Assembly: GCA_030591405.1 (NCBI GenBank)
Contig: JAUVBC010000071.1
Span: 1-9,186 of the forward strand
Source of the DNA: Candidatus Zixiibacteriota bacterium
Lineage (GTDB): Bacteria > Zixibacteria > MSB-5A5 > GN15 > PGXB01
Reading direction: 5' to 3'
DNA length: 9,186 nt
Shown one piece after another: positions 6,716-9,186 of this stretch. Each line of letters opens with the position of its first letter. Position 1 is the stretch's first letter. Under the pieces are notes generated by a model. It searched no databases, was not told the DNA's origin, and saw only the letters and a list, made by a program, of their open reading frames with translations. Both the position numbers and the translations under genes were made by a program.

Positions 6716-7701
6716 ACAAAGATATTGAACAGATTCAGGCGATTGTCGAAAAGGAATCGGTCTTTGTCGAAAAGTTAACATCACAGATGAGTTCGGTGAT
6801 TGTCGGGCAGAAATATATGGTGGAGCGGCTGCTGGTAGGTATTCTGGCCAATGGCCATGTATTGTTGGAAGGTGTCCCGGGTCTGGCCAAAACTCTTGCG
6901 GTAAAAACATTGTCCGACGCGATTGATACAAAATTCCAAAGGCTGCAATTCACACCCGATCTTCTGCCCGCCGATTTAATCGGAACCATGATCTACAATC
7001 CGCAGAAGGCAGAATTCACCGCCAAGAAAGGGCCGATTTTTGCCAATATTATTCTGGCTGATGAAATCAACCGTGCCCCTGCCAAGGTCCAGTCGGCTCT
7101 TTTGGAAGCGATGCAGGAGCGACAGGTAACAATCGGCGATACAACTTATCCGCTGGATGAGCCGTTTCTGGTGCTGGCGACACAGAACCCGATTGAGCAG
7201 GAGGGAACCTACCCGCTTCCTGAGGCTCAGGTCGACAGGTTTATGCTGAAACTGAAAATTACATATCCAACTCCGGCTGAAGAACGGATTATTATGGATC
7301 GGATGACCACCGGTGAAACGATAAAGGTTGAAAAAGTTATCACCGCCCAGGATATTATTAATGCCCGCAAGGTTGTGGCCGAGATTTATGTTGATGAAAA
7401 GGTCAAAGAATATATCCTCAATCTTATTCTTGCCACCCGCGAACCGGAAAAATACGGTCTCGGTGAATTGAAAGATTTAATTGCCTATGGCGCCTCGCCG
7501 CGAGGAACTATTTATTTGAATCTCGCCGCCAAGGCACATGCTTTCTTAAGAGGTCGCGGCTATATTACCCCTGAGGATATCAAGGCTATTGGCCCCGATG
7601 TTTTAAGGCACCGGGTTTTGATTACCTATGAAGCTGAGGCCGAAGAGATGAGTTCGGATGATATCGTGCAGAAAATTTTTGATGCGATCGAGGTTCCGTA
7701 G
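6712..7701 (+). CDS. MoxR-family AAA+ ATPase
   Basis: MoxR proteins are cytoplasmic hexameric AAA+ ATPases with chaperone-like roles, typically working with vWA/DUF58 partners on maturation or stress resistance of envelope and enzyme complexes. The product is 329 aa, the normal length. It shows Walker A GVPGLAKT (residues 54-61), Walker B IILADE (113-118), sensor 1 in LATQNP (155-160), the family stretch EQEGTYPLPEAQVDRF (162-177) with arginine-finger R176, and sensor 2 in GASPRG (260-265). All catalytic residues are present. The C-terminal lid domain includes YITPEDIK and VLRHR. The start is fixed by GGAGG 4 nt upstream. The DUF58 gene follows after 5 nt and the BatD-like gene precedes it by 49 nt, the expected partners. 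The sequence is visibly richer in G+C than the outer-membrane genes at the left, which fits a conserved housekeeping-type gene. Confidence 0.97.
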   Translation: MNKDIEQIQAIVEKESVFVEKLTSQMSSVIVGQKYMVERLLVGILANGHVLLEGVPGLAKTLAVKTLSDAIDTKFQRLQFTPDLLPADLIGTMIYNPQKAEFTAKKGPIFANIILADEINRAPAKVQSALLEAMQERQVTIGDTTYPLDEPFLVLATQNPIEQEGTYPLPEAQVDRFMLKLKITYPTPAEERIIMDRMTTGETIKVEKVITAQDIINARKVVAEIYVDEKVKEYILNLILATREPEKYGLGELKDLIAYGASPRGTIYLNLAAKAHAFLRGRGYITPEDIKAIGPDVLRHRVLITYEAEAEEMSSDDIVQKIFDAIEVP

Positions 7702-7706
7702 TTGCG

Positions 7707-8591
7707 ATGGCTCAGGTAGATCAAAAAGAACTGCTTAAGAAAATCCGGCGGATCGAGATACGAACCAAACGATTGGTGAATGATCTTTTTTCCGGTGAGT
7801 ACCATTCCACCTTTAAGGGGCAGGGGATGGAATTTGAGGAAGTACGTCAATATCAGCCGGGTGATGATATCCGATTGATCGACTGGAATGTGACCGCTCG
7901 AACCGGGTATCCATATATTAAGAAATTTAAAGAGGAGCGCGAGTTATCGGTTATTTTGCTGGTTGATGTTTCCTCATCCGGTCTTTTTGGAACCAAAGAG
8001 AAATTAAAAGAAGATACCGCTGCCGAATTGTGTGCTCTGATGGCCTTTTCGGCTATCAAAAACAATGATAAGGTCGGAATGATAATTTTCTCCGACCGGA
8101 TCGAGAAATTTCTGCCGCCAAAAAAGGGCCGAGCGCATGTTCTTAGATTGATTCGTGAGATCCTTCATTTTAAACCGGAGGGAACCGGGACCGATATTGC
8201 CGGAGCGCTGGAGTATTTTAATCGGGTGATTAAGAAAAAATCGGTTGTTTTTTTGATTTCCGATTTCCTCTCAGAAGATTATCTCAAACCGCTCCAGATT
8301 GCCAATAACCGGCATGATATTATCGCAATGAAAATCTCTGATCCGCGCGAATTAAAATTTGAGAATGTCGGGATGATCGAGCTTGAGGATGCCGAAACAG
8401 GGGAGACATTTATAATTGATACCGGCTCGACCCAATTTCGAAACGATTTTGCCAAACAGGCCGAGCAGGATAATGTCACTCTGAAGCGTTCATTTCAATT
8501 AATAAATCTCGATTTTATACAAATTATTACCAACCAGTCATACATTATACCGCTTATTAATTTCTTTAAGGCGCGGGAGAAACGACATTAA
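7707..8591 (+). CDS. DUF58 family protein with von Willebrand A-type metal site
   Basis: DUF58 proteins are the regular partners of MoxR ATPases and are thought to act as vWA-type adaptors; substrates are mostly unknown. The product (294 aa, normal for the soluble form) carries the DUF58 signature EVRQYQPGDDIRLIDWNVTAR (within 45-65). A vWA domain follows from about 81: MIDAS DVSSS at 87-91 (Asp87, Ser89, Ser91), a Thr in GTGTD (T160 or T162) and Asp186 in LISDF. The metal site therefore looks intact. No signal peptide or membrane segment is seen, so it should be cytoplasmic, unlike BatA/BatB, which have flanking membrane helices. It starts 5 nt after the moxR stop with no strong Shine-Dalgarno (GAGG is 13 nt away), suggesting translation is coupled to moxR. 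The next gene starts 17 nt after its stop. Confidence 0.95.
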   Translation: MAQVDQKELLKKIRRIEIRTKRLVNDLFSGEYHSTFKGQGMEFEEVRQYQPGDDIRLIDWNVTARTGYPYIKKFKEERELSVILLVDVSSSGLFGTKEKLKEDTAAELCALMAFSAIKNNDKVGMIIFSDRIEKFLPPKKGRAHVLRLIREILHFKPEGTGTDIAGALEYFNRVIKKKSVVFLISDFLSEDYLKPLQIANNRHDIIAMKISDPRELKFENVGMIELEDAETGETFIIDTGSTQFRNDFAKQAEQDNVTLKRSFQLINLDFIQIITNQSYIIPLINFFKAREKRH

Positions 8592-8608
8592 GGCAAGGAT
8601 TTGATAAG

Positions 8609-9186
8609 ATGAATAAGGGAAATGCAACGATAAGTACACTGGCGCTGGCTGTGTCATTGGTCACTCTGATACTTTTGCTTTATATGCTTTTTGGGCAGAA
8701 TAAATCATCATCGGTTGACGATTATACCACTCAGAAAAGTCTGGCAGGTGAACTGGCCGATAATAATCTTTACCGGGCGTCGATTGATGAGTACAAGACT
8801 ATTTTGGAAGACCCTAATATTGAAAATGAGGCACGAGCCAATATTAATTATATGATCGGCCGGATATATTTTGACAATCTAAGCGATTATGAAAATGCCG
8901 CCGCGTATTATGTCAAGGCGCGAAGTCTTAACCCTGATGGAAGTTTCTATGATGAAGCGGGACGGAATCTGATAGCCTGTATGGAAAAGATGGGACGGGT
9001 GCTGGATGCCAAGCGGGAACTCGATAAAGCGGTTAATATCGATTCGGTCTATTCCGAGCATTCCGGAGAAACGGTCATCGCCAAAATCGGCGACAAGCCG
9101 GTGTTTATGTCCGATATTGAAGAAAATATTCAAAATCTCCCGCCCAAGATGCAAAAAGAATTTTTATCCAAAGAAAGTAAATTGGA
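8609..9186 (+). CDS. Membrane-anchored TPR protein with start of a SurA/PpiC-type peptidyl-prolyl isomerase region (3' end missing)
   Basis: The frame opens at ATG 8609 (AAGGA 9 nt upstream) and is still open at the window end, giving 192 visible residues. Residues about 7-28 form an uncleaved membrane anchor after a short MNKGN cytoplasmic start, so the rest faces the periplasm. Residues about 44-148 are helical with TPR-like units: LYRASIDEYKTIL, then ARANINYMIGRIYF...YENAAAYYVKA, then AGRNLIACMEKMGR. From 154 the sequence becomes GETVIAKIGDKPVFMSDIEE, followed by LPP, the usual entry into SurA/PpiC-type chaperone-isomerases (V-A-x-(V/I)-G-x-x-x-(I/V/F)). The catalytic parvulin domain would lie beyond 9186 and is not seen. 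It lies 17 nt after DUF58, so probably in the same operon. A role in folding secreted or outer-membrane proteins is inference. Confidence 0.8.
   Translation, partial: MNKGNATISTLALAVSLVTLILLLYMLFGQNKSSSVDDYTTQKSLAGELADNNLYRASIDEYKTILEDPNIENEARANINYMIGRIYFDNLSDYENAAAYYVKARSLNPDGSFYDEAGRNLIACMEKMGRVLDAKRELDKAVNIDSVYSEHSGETVIAKIGDKPVFMSDIEENIQNLPPKMQKEFLSKESKL

Noticed and set aside
6503..6931. 142-codon reverse-strand ORF across the batD end and moxR start
   Set aside because: It lies opposite two strongly supported genes, covering the MoxR Walker A region, and its translation has no recognisable motif. It is a shadow frame.
8879..9154. 91-codon reverse-strand ORF at the right end
   Set aside because: It lies opposite the TPR-isomerase gene, whose frame has TPR and SurA/PpiC-like features; the reverse translation shows nothing coherent.

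Overview
The window holds seven same-strand protein-coding genes on the + strand, the first and last cut by the window edges. No RNA gene, mobile element or CRISPR array was recognised. The organism looks like a diderm bacterium: there are two outer-membrane barrel proteins ending in phenylalanine, an Omp85 protein with POTRA domains, signal peptides, and a SurA/PpiC-like chaperone. The mix of gene families (a large Tyr/Gly-rich envelope protein, a DGGGP-synthase-like UbiA enzyme, a short BatD/MoxR/DUF58 cassette) and the moderately A+T-rich sequence suggest the Fibrobacterota-Chlorobiota-Bacteroidota (FCB) superphylum or a nearby candidate phylum such as Zixibacteria. That placement is inference from gene style, not from a marker gene.

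Region 1 (1-4792) is an outer-membrane pair. A very large beta-strand-rich protein of unknown function, open at the left edge, overlaps by 14 nt a TamA-like Omp85 protein that starts at TTG. The two are probably co-translated, so the Omp85 protein may help insert or display the large protein.

Region 2 (4830-5687) is a UbiA-family membrane prenyltransferase with both Asp-rich motifs intact. It most resembles the (di)geranylgeranylglyceryl-phosphate synthase branch, which bears on whether this bacterium could make archaeal-type ether lipids.

Region 3 (5688-9186) begins with a 111-nt spacer carrying the window's best promoter candidate (a perfect TATAAT at 5709-5714). It then runs through a compact operon: BatD-like anchored periplasmic protein, MoxR AAA+ ATPase, DUF58 protein with a von Willebrand A metal site, and a membrane-anchored TPR protein that enters a parvulin-type peptidyl-prolyl isomerase region as the window ends. 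MoxR and DUF58 probably form a cytoplasmic ATPase/adaptor pair acting with the membrane-anchored BatD-like protein. The TPR-isomerase would act on secreted proteins in the periplasm. The BatA/BatB membrane vWA proteins of classic Bat operons are not in this window.

The common theme is the cell envelope: outer-membrane assembly, membrane lipid synthesis, and chaperone or quality-control functions. No stretch over 300 bases lacks a gene; the longest gap is 5688-5798.
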